A stretch of DNA of 21,566 nucleotides, taken from positions 1 to 21,566 of the forward strand of contig DLVS01000822.1 of NCBI GenBank assembly GCA_003445095.1. The letters run 5' to 3'. The DNA comes from Verrucomicrobiales bacterium. GTDB taxonomy: Bacteria; Verrucomicrobiota; Verrucomicrobiia; Limisphaerales; UBA9464. This document shows, piece after piece, positions 8,740-15,790 of the stretch (position 1 is its first letter; the number at the start of each line of letters is the position of its first letter). The notes beneath the pieces were generated by a model. It was not told the DNA's origin. It ran no database searches and saw only the letters and a program-made list of their open reading frames with translations. The position numbers and the translations under genes were made by a program.

Positions 8740-11415
8740 TCAATCCGCGTACGCGAATTCATTGAGGTTGAGCAACGCCCGACACAGCTCAACGAGGCTC
8801 CACTGTTCGACCATAGCAATGCAGAGCTCTCGCTCGTCGGGGGTAGGGGCGCGCTGCAACGCGAGACGGAAGGCTCGACTGACCTGCGCTGGAATCGAAT
8901 CCTCAGTCTCGAGTTGAACCCGTTGGGCAAACGCGCGCGACGCCTCGAGGGCCAAGGGAGAATTAAGCAACGCCAGCGCCTGCGGAGCGACCACCGAGAC
9001 CGTCCGCCGCGAACAAGAGACTGAATTTTCGGGCAGGTCGAACGTTTCCAAGAAGGGAACTCGAACCGTCCGCTTCTGCACGAGGAAAACGCTCCGAACG
9101 GACTGCTCAGCGGCTGGCGAGGAATACCAACCCTTGGTCTTGGTTTCGTTGTCGTCGAGGAACGCCGGATTGGCTTGGAGCACTTCGACCGGCAGCTCGG
9201 GCCAAACCGGCGCGCCTCCGGGCCGATTTTGCAATAGGCCGGCCGTCGATAGCAGGGCGTCGCGCAGTTGCTCGGCCGAAAGGCGGCGGAGATTTTGATG
9301 TGAAAGAAGGGAGTTATCCGCTGCAGGGCTATTCGGTTGCTCTCGGACTCGAGTCGCGCCGTTTTCGTCATGACTCAAGGTTGGATTCCTTAGGCTGGAG
9401 ACTTGACGGTAGGTCGCGCTGGTCACGATCCAACGATGCAACTGTTTCACTGACCAACCGCGCCGGACGAACTCGCTGGCCAACCAATCCAGTAATTCAG
9501 GATGAGTCGGGCGCGCCCCGGAAATTCCAAAGTCGTTGGGAGTCGCCACGAGGCCAGTACCGAAATGCTGCTGCCAAACGCGATTCACCCAAACGCGTGC
9601 CGTCAGCGGGTTGTCGGGGGACGCGATCCATTCCGCCAACGTCAACCGGCGCCCGGTGGTGTTGGCATTGGCGCTCCGAAGAATGGCTGTTGGATTCGGA
9701 TCCAAAGCGGATAGGAATCCGGGCTCCACCGGATCACGCGGTTGCTTGTGGCTGCCTTGGAACAGCACTCGAGTCACCGGAGGCTCTCCCCCCGCGTCGG
9801 TCATCATCAACCCGTGCGTGAAGTCGCGCCGCTGCGCCTTTAGTCGCGACAGCTCCTTTTCGAGCGTTCCCACTCGCTTCGCGTCGGCGGTTGCGAGCGC
9901 CGCCTTCACTTCTTTCACCGGCGGCTCGACGCGCTTGTTGATCGCCTCAATTTCGGCCTTCTGTGCGTCGCTCCGTTTTTCATCGGCCACACGCAGGAGG
10001 GCCTGTTGCTCATCGGGCAACTGGGAAATTCGTTCTTGGCGCAGGCGGTTCCGAGCGCCCTCCAACAGCAGGTCGCGTTCGTGTTCCAAAGGTTTACTTT
10101 CAGAGTCGATGGCGGCGTTGTGCTGGCGAATCACTTCCTGTTCCGTCGCCAAGTCCAACGGCAAATCGTCGGCAAATTTCACAGGCTCGAAAAACGCCCG
10201 CATCCGAAAGTGATCCGCCTGCGAGAGCGGATCCGTCTTGTGATCGTGACAGCGGCAACAGGAAAGAGTGAGCCCGAGGAACGCCGAGCCGGTCGTTTCC
10301 ACCAAATCCGTCATCAGTTCCGCGCGACTGCGGTCAGCCTCGTTGAAACTGGCCGCCGAATTGTCATGGGGCCCCAGCCGCAGGTAACCGGTGGCAATTA
10401 ACGCGTCTTGTTCCGCGGCATTCTTCGGCGGACCCGCCAACAATTCGTCCCCGGCCAATTGCTGTTGAATGAACTGGTTGAAGGGCAGATCTCCGTTGAA
10501 CGCCCGAATGACATAGTCGCGGAAACGCCACGCTTGCTTACGATACTCATCCCAGTCGAAACCATTACTATCGCTATACCGAACCACGTCCAACCACAGC
10601 CGCGCCTGATGTTCGCCGTACCGCGGGGACGCCAACAATCGCTCCACCAATTTTTCAAAAGCAGCGGGAGAGTGATCGCGAACAAAGGTGTCAACTTCGG
10701 CCGGGGAAGGGGGAAGGCCGGTGAGATCGAACGTCAAACGGCGCGCTAGCGTGCGGCGGTCTGCTTCGGGCGAAAAGGTCAGTCCATGTTCCGCCAGTTT
10801 TGCGCCGATGAATTGGTCGATCGGATTGGCACCTGCGGGCGTCGCTGGTGGCGAGACTCGCCGTATCGGACGCAGGGACCACAAGTCGAGCCGTTGTCCG
10901 CCAAAGAGGCGAACTATGGGGTTGCGCGAGTCGCTCCAGGCATCGCCGATTCGATCAGTTAAGCCGGAGTTGAGGTGGTTAGTTCCAATCGAATCAGGCG
11001 CGGAATCGAACCACGGCGCACCCTCGCGAATCCATCGTTCGAGGACGGCGACATCGGTAGGAGATAGCCGATCTTTCGGTGGCATTTCTAAGTCGGCCTT
11101 GGTGTGCAGGACCGCTTGCAGGAGGAGCGACTGCGATGGCTGGCCGGGCACCAAGGCCGGACCGCTGTCACCTCCGCGCAGCAAGGCCGGGCGAGAATCC
11201 ATTCGTAAACCCCCCGTGACTTTGTCGGGGCCGTGACAACTGACGCAGCGTCGCTGCAGCAACGGCTGGACTCGTTCCAGGAAGTGCAGTTCCTGGGTGG
11301 GTTCCGCGGACACGGCTCCAGCGCCAGCAAGCATGCTGACACAAAGAAAGGGCCACACGGAAATCACGTTGCGAGTATGCCTTTGGCGTCTCCAGCCTGC
11401 CAAACATGAATGCAA
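8740..11415 (-). CDS. Exported PSCyt1/DUF1549/DUF1553 domain protein
   Basis: The domain order is typical of planctomycete and verrucomicrobial cytochrome-like proteins: a signal peptide (about residues 17-38, ending in VSA-EP), a PSCyt1 domain with one c-haem site CVSCH at 57-61, a DUF1549 region (about 160-300, with FDLTGLPPSP and SPRYGEHQARLWLD), a long charged coiled coil (about 430-530), and a DUF1553 region (about 590-860, with LTARVWVNRVWQQHFG). It would act in the periplasm. Relatives are often linked to polysaccharide breakdown and usually neighbour a DUF1501 gene, which is absent here. The start is uncertain: the frame has no ATG before the signal peptide. The first possible start is TTG at 11415, since an in-frame stop lies 27 bp upstream; a GTG at 11367 would also keep the signal peptide. 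The biochemical function of the family is not known to me. Confidence 0.9.
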   Translation of the reverse strand: MHSCLAGWRRQRHTRNVISVWPFLCVSMLAGAGAVSAEPTQELHFLERVQPLLQRRCVSCHGPDKVTGGLRMDSRPALLRGGDSGPALVPGQPSQSLLLQAVLHTKADLEMPPKDRLSPTDVAVLERWIREGAPWFDSAPDSIGTNHLNSGLTDRIGDAWSDSRNPIVRLFGGQRLDLWSLRPIRRVSPPATPAGANPIDQFIGAKLAEHGLTFSPEADRRTLARRLTFDLTGLPPSPAEVDTFVRDHSPAAFEKLVERLLASPRYGEHQARLWLDVVRYSDSNGFDWDEYRKQAWRFRDYVIRAFNGDLPFNQFIQQQLAGDELLAGPPKNAAEQDALIATGYLRLGPHDNSAASFNEADRSRAELMTDLVETTGSAFLGLTLSCCRCHDHKTDPLSQADHFRMRAFFEPVKFADDLPLDLATEQEVIRQHNAAIDSESKPLEHERDLLLEGARNRLRQERISQLPDEQQALLRVADEKRSDAQKAEIEAINKRVEPPVKEVKAALATADAKRVGTLEKELSRLKAQRRDFTHGLMMTDAGGEPPVTRVLFQGSHKQPRDPVEPGFLSALDPNPTAILRSANANTTGRRLTLAEWIASPDNPLTARVWVNRVWQQHFGTGLVATPNDFGISGARPTHPELLDWLASEFVRRGWSVKQLHRWIVTSATYRQVSSLRNPTLSHDENGATRVREQPNSPAADNSLLSHQNLRRLSAEQLRDALLSTAGLLQNRPGGAPVWPELPVEVLQANPAFLDDNETKTKGWYSSPAAEQSVRSVFLVQKRTVRVPFLETFDLPENSVSCSRRTVSVVAPQALALLNSPLALEASRAFAQRVQLETEDSIPAQVSRAFRLALQRAPTPDERELCIAMVEQWSLVELCRALLNLNEFAYAD

Positions 11416-11552
11416 ACGGCTTCGAATCGGGGTGCCTCAATAGCGAACTGATCGGTCGGTAAACGGCGAGCAGGAAGCCGGACGGACACGTGACTTCAGG
11501 AAACAAGGCCACGGCTGACGTCACTACCATCGCCTCGCTTAACCCATCCCAC

Positions 11553-11576
11553 TTCCGGGACAACGAGATCCCGGAA
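11553..11576. repeat. Inverted repeat, 8-bp arms and 8-nt loop
   Basis: TTCCGGGA at 11553-11560 pairs perfectly with TCCCGGAA at 11569-11576. There is no T-run after it on either strand, so it is not a standard terminator. In a divergent promoter region it could be an operator or an mRNA hairpin. Confidence 0.4.
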
Positions 11577-11680
11577 CCGGGTGTTAGCAGTGGCTTCCGC
11601 GGTCAATAACCGGTCGGGGGGAGGTTGTTAGTTGGTTTTTATCAGGGCTTTAGGCCGAAGAACCCGTGACTGTTATAAGC

Positions 11681-11696
11681 TGGCACGGGCGCTGCG
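11681..11696 (+). promoter_or_regulatory. Sigma-54-type promoter candidate for the small ORF/HlyD operon
   Basis: TGGCACGGGCGCTGCG matches the RpoN consensus TGGCACG-N4-TTGCA in the -24 GG and -12 GC pairs and their 10-bp spacing, with most flanking bases also agreeing. It lies 65 bp before the ATG of the first gene of the operon. An extended -10-like TGTTATAAG directly upstream could serve sigma-70 instead. Confidence 0.35.
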
Positions 11697-11761
11697 TTAG
11701 AGGTTTCAGCGAAGCGGATTTGTTTTTACCGACCGCGCCTCATTCCGCAGGAACGACAACC

Positions 11762-12013
11762 ATGAAACCGCACTCTGACCAAGCACGATCTTCGCCCAGC
11801 CCTGCCCGCAATCGAACCTCTGCCTATCGCTCGAGCGCTCACGACCTAATAGCCGAATCCAAGCAAACCCGCGGCGAGGTCATCTTGTTTGTTCTGCTGG
11901 GAGCCGCCGTTCTCCTGACATTTATGGAGCACGCGAAAGTGTCGTTCAGTTTCGTCCAGCAGCTTCCGGAGTTGGCCGACGCGATTGCCAACCTGGTGCG
12001 CAACGCAGTTTAG
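11762..12013 (+). CDS. Small single-span membrane protein, unknown function
   Basis: This 83-residue product has a polar, Ser/Arg-rich first 40 residues and one hydrophobic span (about residues 40-57, GEVILFVLLGAAVLLTF), followed by an amphipathic tail. The ATG at 11762 has an AGGA motif 9 bp upstream, a better start than the in-frame TTG/GTG codons further up. Its TAG stop overlaps the GTG at 12013 and lies just before the ATG of the HlyD gene, so the two are probably translationally coupled and belong to one operon. I do not recognise a family. It could be a small accessory subunit of the exporter, but only position supports that. Confidence 0.6.
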   Translation: MKPHSDQARSSPSPARNRTSAYRSSAHDLIAESKQTRGEVILFVLLGAAVLLTFMEHAKVSFSFVQQLPELADAIANLVRNAV

Positions 12014-12015
12014 TG

Positions 12016-13368
12016 ATGAACCGACTTGCCACCAACGGCCATTCCGGCGCATCGGAAGCGGTGACGACACCGAAGCCGATGAGCGGCTTCACGCCCGTCA
12101 GCACCGGCATGGACATCGCCCGCCCTGACCTCGCCCGCAAACGACGGCGCAAACAACTGCTCTATGGCGCTGGCGCCCTCATTCTGGTCGGCGTCATCAC
12201 GATGCTGCTCGCTCGCCTGGAACCCGCGGCACCCCGAGTGGAGAATCCTTGGTTCGGGGTCGTCAAACGCGATCAAATGCTTCTGCAGGTCCGCGGTAAT
12301 GGCACGTTGGTGCCGGAACAAATTCAATACGTCCAAGCCGACACCGGTGGGCAGGTCGAACAAATCTTCATCCAGCCAGGGGCGGTAGTGGCGGCCGACA
12401 CGTTGATCATGGAATTGAGTAATCCTGAACTCAAACAAAGCGCCTTCGACGCGGAGTGGCAGGCGCGTTCGGCCGACACCCAACTGGCCCGGCTCAAAGT
12501 ACAGCTCCAAAGTGATCGGCTGGCGCAGGAGGCTGCCCTCGCCACGCTTCGCGCCGATGCGACCCAGGCTCGTCTGGAGGCGGATGCCGACGCCACCTTG
12601 GCCAAGGCGGGGCTCGTGCCGGCCATCACGCTTAAGAAATCCACTGCCCACGCCGACGATCTGGCCGCGCGGGTGGCCATTGAGGAGCGGCGCCTCGAAT
12701 TTTTCGGCGAATCGGCAAAAGCTCAGTTGGCGGTTCAAGAGGCCGAAGGAGAAAAACTTCGGGCGCTCCGAGATCTGCGCCACCGGCAGGTAGAGAACCT
12801 CCGCGTTCGGGCGGGCATCGAAGGCGTGCTCACCCAATTAGGCGACCGTGAGATGTTGCAAGCCGGACAACGGGTCACAACGGGCGCAACCCTCGCCAAG
12901 GTGGTCGTGCCGACTCGACTCAAGGCCGAGGTGCGAGTCGCCGAAACGCAGGCTCGGGATATCGCTTTGGGTCAACCCGCGACGATCGACACCCGCAACG
13001 GCTTCGTCCCGGGAAATGTGGTGCGGGTGGATCCGGCCGTGCAAAACGGCACGGTCCTGGTGGAAATCAAGCTGACTGGCCCGCTTCCTCGGGGCTCTCG
13101 TCCGGACCTTAGTGTGGAAGGCACGATCGAACTCGCTCGCTTGGACAACGCCCTCAACGTCGGCCGACCTGTTCAAGGGCAGCCGGACAGCACGGTCGGC
13201 CTCTTCCGCGTCGAACCTGACGGCAAGCATGCGGTTCGCGTGCCCGTGAAGCTCGGTCGCAGCTCAGTGAGCGAGATTGAAATCGTCGAGGGCCTCAACG
13301 TCGGTGACAAAGTCATCCTCTCCGACATGAGTCAGTGGGATGGGTATAACAAGGTAAGGGTGGATTAA
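12016..13368 (+). CDS. HlyD/MacA-type periplasmic adaptor (membrane fusion) protein
   Basis: The 450-residue product has a cytoplasmic amino end with a basic stretch (ARKRRRK), one transmembrane helix at about 48-66, a first half-lipoyl region (about 90-140), a long helical hairpin rich in Ala, Glu and Arg (about 145-255), the second half-lipoyl region (GIEGVLTQLGDREML, about 264-278), then beta-barrel and membrane-proximal domains. That is the order of adaptor proteins linking an inner-membrane pump to an outer-membrane channel. The next plus-strand gene is a MacB/LolD-type ATPase, as expected, but a four-helix-bundle cassette lies between. The ATG at 12016 is chosen; GTG at 12013 overlaps the upstream stop and is equally possible. 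Transported substrate is unknown. Confidence 0.85.
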   Translation: MNRLATNGHSGASEAVTTPKPMSGFTPVSTGMDIARPDLARKRRRKQLLYGAGALILVGVITMLLARLEPAAPRVENPWFGVVKRDQMLLQVRGNGTLVPEQIQYVQADTGGQVEQIFIQPGAVVAADTLIMELSNPELKQSAFDAEWQARSADTQLARLKVQLQSDRLAQEAALATLRADATQARLEADADATLAKAGLVPAITLKKSTAHADDLAARVAIEERRLEFFGESAKAQLAVQEAEGEKLRALRDLRHRQVENLRVRAGIEGVLTQLGDREMLQAGQRVTTGATLAKVVVPTRLKAEVRVAETQARDIALGQPATIDTRNGFVPGNVVRVDPAVQNGTVLVEIKLTGPLPRGSRPDLSVEGTIELARLDNALNVGRPVQGQPDSTVGLFRVEPDGKHAVRVPVKLGRSSVSEIEIVEGLNVGDKVILSDMSQWDGYNKVRVD

Positions 13369-13372
13369 CGTG

Positions 13373-13407
13373 AGTCAGTGGTCATTCGTCAGTAGTCCTT
13401 GGTTATT
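13373..13407 (+). repeat. Left heptad array, consensus NGTCAKT, five units
   Basis: Five 7-bp units in perfect register follow NGTCAKT with few changes (the first is AGTCAGT, the second GGTCATT). The array begins 5 bp after the adaptor stop codon, and the stop codon of the four-helix-bundle gene (13403-13405) lies inside its last unit. It is the mirror image of the array at 13929-13970. Confidence 0.75.
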
Positions 13408-13822
13408 CGTCCGACGAACCCTGATCGTCCGCTCTCGGACTCGCGGATGTTCCAATCGAACGCAGGTAGGCGTTCAGGCTCGGATCCAACAGCTCGATCA
13501 GGGGCTTCAACGATTCGATTTGTCGGCGGGTCAGCAATCGGCGTCGAAACGAACGCCTCAGCCAATGTTTGGTCTCTTTGAGCGATCCGCGCGCATTTCG
13601 AACAAAGCGCCGATTGTCTTGGTAGCTACCCCGCCCTGTGCCTTCGGCAATGTTGGCCCCAATGCTATCGGCGGAGCGTACGATCTGGCGTCCGAGAGTG
13701 CCTTTCGCAAATGCGTCCCATTCTCCTACGATCTCCCAAATCAAATCCGCCAACTGTTCTGACATTCGGTACACCCTCAGATGCTCAAATTGCCCAGTGT
13801 TTCTTATCATCGGTGATTTCAT
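13403..13822 (-). CDS. Four helix bundle protein (S23 / 23S rRNA intervening-sequence type)
   Basis: The 139-residue product carries the family signature: an opening F-x-x-L-x-V-Y stretch near residue 12, LGRQIVRSADSIGANIAEG at about 43-61, then a basic helix with NRRFVRNARGSLKETKHWL. Family knowledge: a small homopentameric helical bundle, related to the Avd accessory protein of diversity-generating retroelements and to proteins encoded in 23S rRNA intervening sequences; its own function is unsettled and probably involves nucleic-acid binding. It lies on the strand opposite to the operon it interrupts, and its stop is inside a heptad array. The ATG at 13822 is chosen, since an in-frame stop lies three codons upstream; ATG at 13810 is possible. 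Shine-Dalgarno-like GGAG motifs are further away than usual (15 nt or more). No reverse transcriptase or variable repeat is visible, so no retroelement is claimed. Confidence 0.88.
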   Translation of the reverse strand: MKSPMIRNTGQFEHLRVYRMSEQLADLIWEIVGEWDAFAKGTLGRQIVRSADSIGANIAEGTGRGSYQDNRRFVRNARGSLKETKHWLRRSFRRRLLTRRQIESLKPLIELLDPSLNAYLRSIGTSASPRADDQGSSDE

Positions 13823-13928
13823 GATGATTTACTAAATCTCCTGGAACCTCCTGTGCAATCTCCGGGTACTCCAACTCGCTATACTTGAGTATGACTAGAT
13901 ATCCCCACAAATCGCTCCCAAGCGAACG

Positions 13929-13970
13929 ATTGACCAATGACCAATGACTAATGACAACTAACCACTGACC
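13929..13970 (-). repeat. Right heptad array, six inverted units
   Basis: Six 7-bp units in register read AWTGACN on the plus strand, which is NGTCAKT on the minus strand, the consensus of the left array. The last unit ends 7 bp before the ATG of the ABC ATPase gene, so the array occupies the place of its normal ribosome binding site. Confidence 0.75.
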
Positions 13971-13977
13971 AATCCCC

Positions 13978-14667
13978 ATGTCTTCTCTCATTCAACTTAC
14001 CGGAATCCAAAAAGTCTTCCTGACTGACGAAGTCGAAACGCATGCACTCTCTGGCATTCATCTGGAGATTGCCCAGGGCGAGTACGTGTCCATTGCTGGT
14101 CCGTCCGGCTGCGGCAAATCTACGCTCCTCGCCATCCTCGGCTTGCTCGACACGCCCACCGACGGCACCTATTTGCTGAACGGCAATCAGGTCGCGCAGC
14201 TCGATCACTCGGCGCGCGCGCGGATTCGCAACCGCGAGATCGGATTCATCTTCCAAAGCTTCAACCTCATCGGTGATCTCACCGTCTTCGAGAATGTCGA
14301 GTTGCCGTTGACTTACCGCGGGCTGAACGCCAGCGAACGCAAACAGCGCGCGATGGAAGCTCTCGAAAAAGTGGGGATGAGCCACCGACTTCGTCACTAT
14401 CCCAGCCAACTCTCGGGTGGGCAGCAGCAACGCGTCGCCGTGGCACGCGCACTCGGCGGCAAGCCCAGTATCTTGTTGGCGGACGAACCCACCGGCAATC
14501 TCGACTCCAAGAACGGTGAAGCAGTCATGGATCTCCTTCGCCAGTTGCATCGCGAGGGCGCCACGATCTGCATGGTGACGCACGATCCGCGTTTTGCCCG
14601 ACACGCCGACCGACAAATTCACTTGTTCGACGGTCGCATTGTCGAAGAACTCCGCGAAGCCGCCTAA
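13978..14667 (+). CDS. ABC transporter ATP-binding protein, MacB/LolD type
   Basis: All ATPase motifs are intact in 229 residues: Walker A GPSGCGKS at 41-48, Q-loop Gln93 in FIFQSFNL, signature LSGGQ at 144-148, Walker B ILLADE ending at Glu169, D-loop NLDS at 173-176 and switch His201. FIFQSFNL, LSGGQQQRVAVARAL and DEPTGNLDS are typical of the MacB/LolD/FtsE class that works with an FtsX-type permease and a MacA-like adaptor. The adaptor is the previous plus-strand gene; the permease is missing downstream. The ATG at 13978 gives the normal family start, but no Shine-Dalgarno precedes it, only the heptad array and AATCCCC. It may be expressed from within the cassette or by coupling, or poorly. 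Confidence 0.93.
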   Translation: MSSLIQLTGIQKVFLTDEVETHALSGIHLEIAQGEYVSIAGPSGCGKSTLLAILGLLDTPTDGTYLLNGNQVAQLDHSARARIRNREIGFIFQSFNLIGDLTVFENVELPLTYRGLNASERKQRAMEALEKVGMSHRLRHYPSQLSGGQQQRVAVARALGGKPSILLADEPTGNLDSKNGEAVMDLLRQLHREGATICMVTHDPRFARHADRQIHLFDGRIVEELREAA

Positions 14668-14826
14668 TAGATTTCCAACGTCACTGAGTCGTTGACTTAA
14701 CCAAGAATGAATATGACTGCCGAAAGCATTTTTCCTGACCGCCTATCGGCCATTCACGGGCTAGTGCCCGCCACCCGACCCAGGGCGATGGCTGGACCGC
14801 TTCGCCTCCTTCGGCGCCGAGGTTCC

Positions 14827-15255
14827 ATGACGGGTTCGGGTGAGACCATCCCGTCGTATCCTGTTCAGGAACCTCGCGACCCGGTCCTGGAGATATTCGT
14901 TCGCGACTTAGAGCGGTCGGTGTCGTTCTACACGCGGTTGGGGTTTCTCGTTGAGGATTCGGAAGTGGACACCGCGGAGTTGGTTTGGGGCGACCGGCAG
15001 TTACGGCTCCGTCAGCCGCCTCGCCTCCGCTGGGCGTTTGCCGGCGAGGTGGATGCGACCCCGCGCACTCATCTTCGATTGGTGGTCGCCGACGTGGACG
15101 CCCAGTGGCAGCGCGCGCTGGAATTGAACCTACGCTTAGTTGAGCCGCTTACCGACCACCCGGATGGCACCCGCGATTTTATGTTAGCCGATCCCGATGG
15201 ATTCGGTCTGCGCTTTGTGGGGCCTTCCCTCCCGGAGCGCAACAACGCTGAGTAA
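14827..15255 (+). CDS. VOC (glyoxalase/bleomycin-resistance fold) protein
   Basis: The 142-residue product has the paired beta-alpha-beta-beta-beta layout of the vicinal oxygen chelate fold: VLEIFVRDLERSVSFYTRLGF at 20-40, a second module from THLRLVVADVDAQWQRAL at 81, and the closing DPDGFGLRFVG at 122-132. Family members bind a metal and act on glyoxal adducts, drugs or aromatic diols; the last beta strand has Arg where a metal-binding Glu often sits, so metal use is doubtful. The frame is open from ATG 14707, but the extra 40 residues have no VOC character, and ATG 14827 with GAGG just upstream is preferred. It sits where an ABC permease would be expected. Function unknown. Confidence 0.75.
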   Translation: MTGSGETIPSYPVQEPRDPVLEIFVRDLERSVSFYTRLGFLVEDSEVDTAELVWGDRQLRLRQPPRLRWAFAGEVDATPRTHLRLVVADVDAQWQRALELNLRLVEPLTDHPDGTRDFMLADPDGFGLRFVGPSLPERNNAE

Positions 15256-15309
15256 CGCGGCACTCGGGGGTTCGGCCGCTCACGGAGGGAACGTGGGCGA
15301 TCCGTCTTG

Positions 15310-15642
15310 ATGGACCCCTTGACCAAGGATTTCGCTGGGCGCATGGAGTGTTTTGCTCAAGCGAAGAACATTCCCCTCATCACGTTCGAGAAGGACCAGC
15401 GCAAGGACGACTTGGCTCAGCGCATTTTCGTTGAATCCAGAGTTTCAGAAGGCGTCGTCTTAATTGGCAAAGCACAGGAGAAGGTCCGGGGCTTTCGCAC
15501 CGCTCCCAACGGTGCCGCCGATCCCGGGATCATCCGCTCCATGGCCTTGGTAAACCGGTGGTATCTCTATATTCGCGACCGCGACGTTGGCCCGTTCTTC
15601 CTCAAGTTCAGCAGCTACTTCCCTTACAATGCCAGGTTCTGA
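15310..15642 (+). pseudogene. Truncated remnant of a larger uncharacterised protein
   Basis: The 110-residue frame contains GVVLIGKAQEKVRGFRTA, MALVNRWYLYIRDRDVGPFF and LKFSSYFPYNARF. From memory these match the middle of a family of about 400 residues where the text reads roughly 'VLFVGKAQEK..FRT', 'MVNHFYFY..D.DFGPFF' and 'KFxxYFPYNAKLCxNGHE'. Here the frame stops right after PYNARF, before the conserved NGHE block, and the 148 bp that follow do not continue it in any frame I could see. The upstream stretch also lacks a family-like amino end. It is therefore probably a gene fragment at a rearrangement boundary. The function of the full-length family is not known to me. Confidence 0.5.
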
Positions 15643-15790
15643 TGTCCATTAGGTGCGGTCAGGATGCCTATCAACTATCGCCACGACCGACCACAGCGAT
15701 TGAACGGCGTGGTGAAGCGGCGGATTATCCAATAGCTGCTGACATGATCACAGCGCTTTCGCCTGGCGCAAACGTCTCGAACTCGAGTGA
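15643..15790. other. Gap between the gene remnant and the polysaccharide operon
   Basis: The 148 bp here hold only a possible 50-codon plus-strand frame (ATG 15642 to TAA 15792-15794) of unknown nature. A short inverted repeat CTCGA-AC-TCGAG sits near 15777-15788, just past the end of the minus-strand operon. It is too short, and lacks a T-run, to call a terminator. Confidence 0.4.

Larger units (their letters stand above)
11416..11761. other. Divergent intergenic region before the efflux operon
   Basis: About 350 bp separate the PSCyt1 gene from the plus-strand efflux operon. I see a hairpin at 11553-11576, a G-rich stretch near 11616, an extended -10-like TGTTATAAG at 11671-11679 and a sigma-54-like element at 11681-11696. 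No convincing gene lies here; the longer reading from 11666 upstream of the ATG at 11762 has no coding features. Confidence 0.6.
13373..13970. mobile_element. Putative mobile cassette: four-helix-bundle gene framed by inverted heptad arrays
   Basis: About 600 bp lie between the adaptor and ATPase genes of one operon. They hold a single gene on the opposite strand, and arrays of the same degenerate 7-mer in opposite orientation at both ends. The outermost 9 bp match exactly as an inverted repeat (GTCAGTGGT at 13374-13382 and its complement at 13961-13969). There is no transposase and no clear target duplication. S23-type four-helix-bundle genes are known as mobile intervening sequences in 23S rRNA genes of some bacteria; calling this copy mobile is inference from layout. 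If it moves, it depends on a factor encoded elsewhere. Confidence 0.5.

Noticed and set aside
12010..12837. 275-codon frame antisense to the HlyD gene
   Set aside because: The sense frame has a complete adaptor layout; the antisense product matches nothing and has low-complexity character.
13403..13822. Diversity-generating retroelement (the four-helix-bundle protein as Avd)
   Set aside because: No reverse transcriptase, template repeat or variable repeat is visible in the window.
13373..13970. Heptad arrays as a CRISPR or a standard insertion sequence
   Set aside because: Units are contiguous 7-mers without spacers, and there is no transposase or cas gene.
14707..14826. Amino-terminal extension of the VOC gene as the start of a lost permease
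   Set aside because: The 40 residues have no membrane segment or FtsX-like motif; they look like non-coding sequence read by chance.
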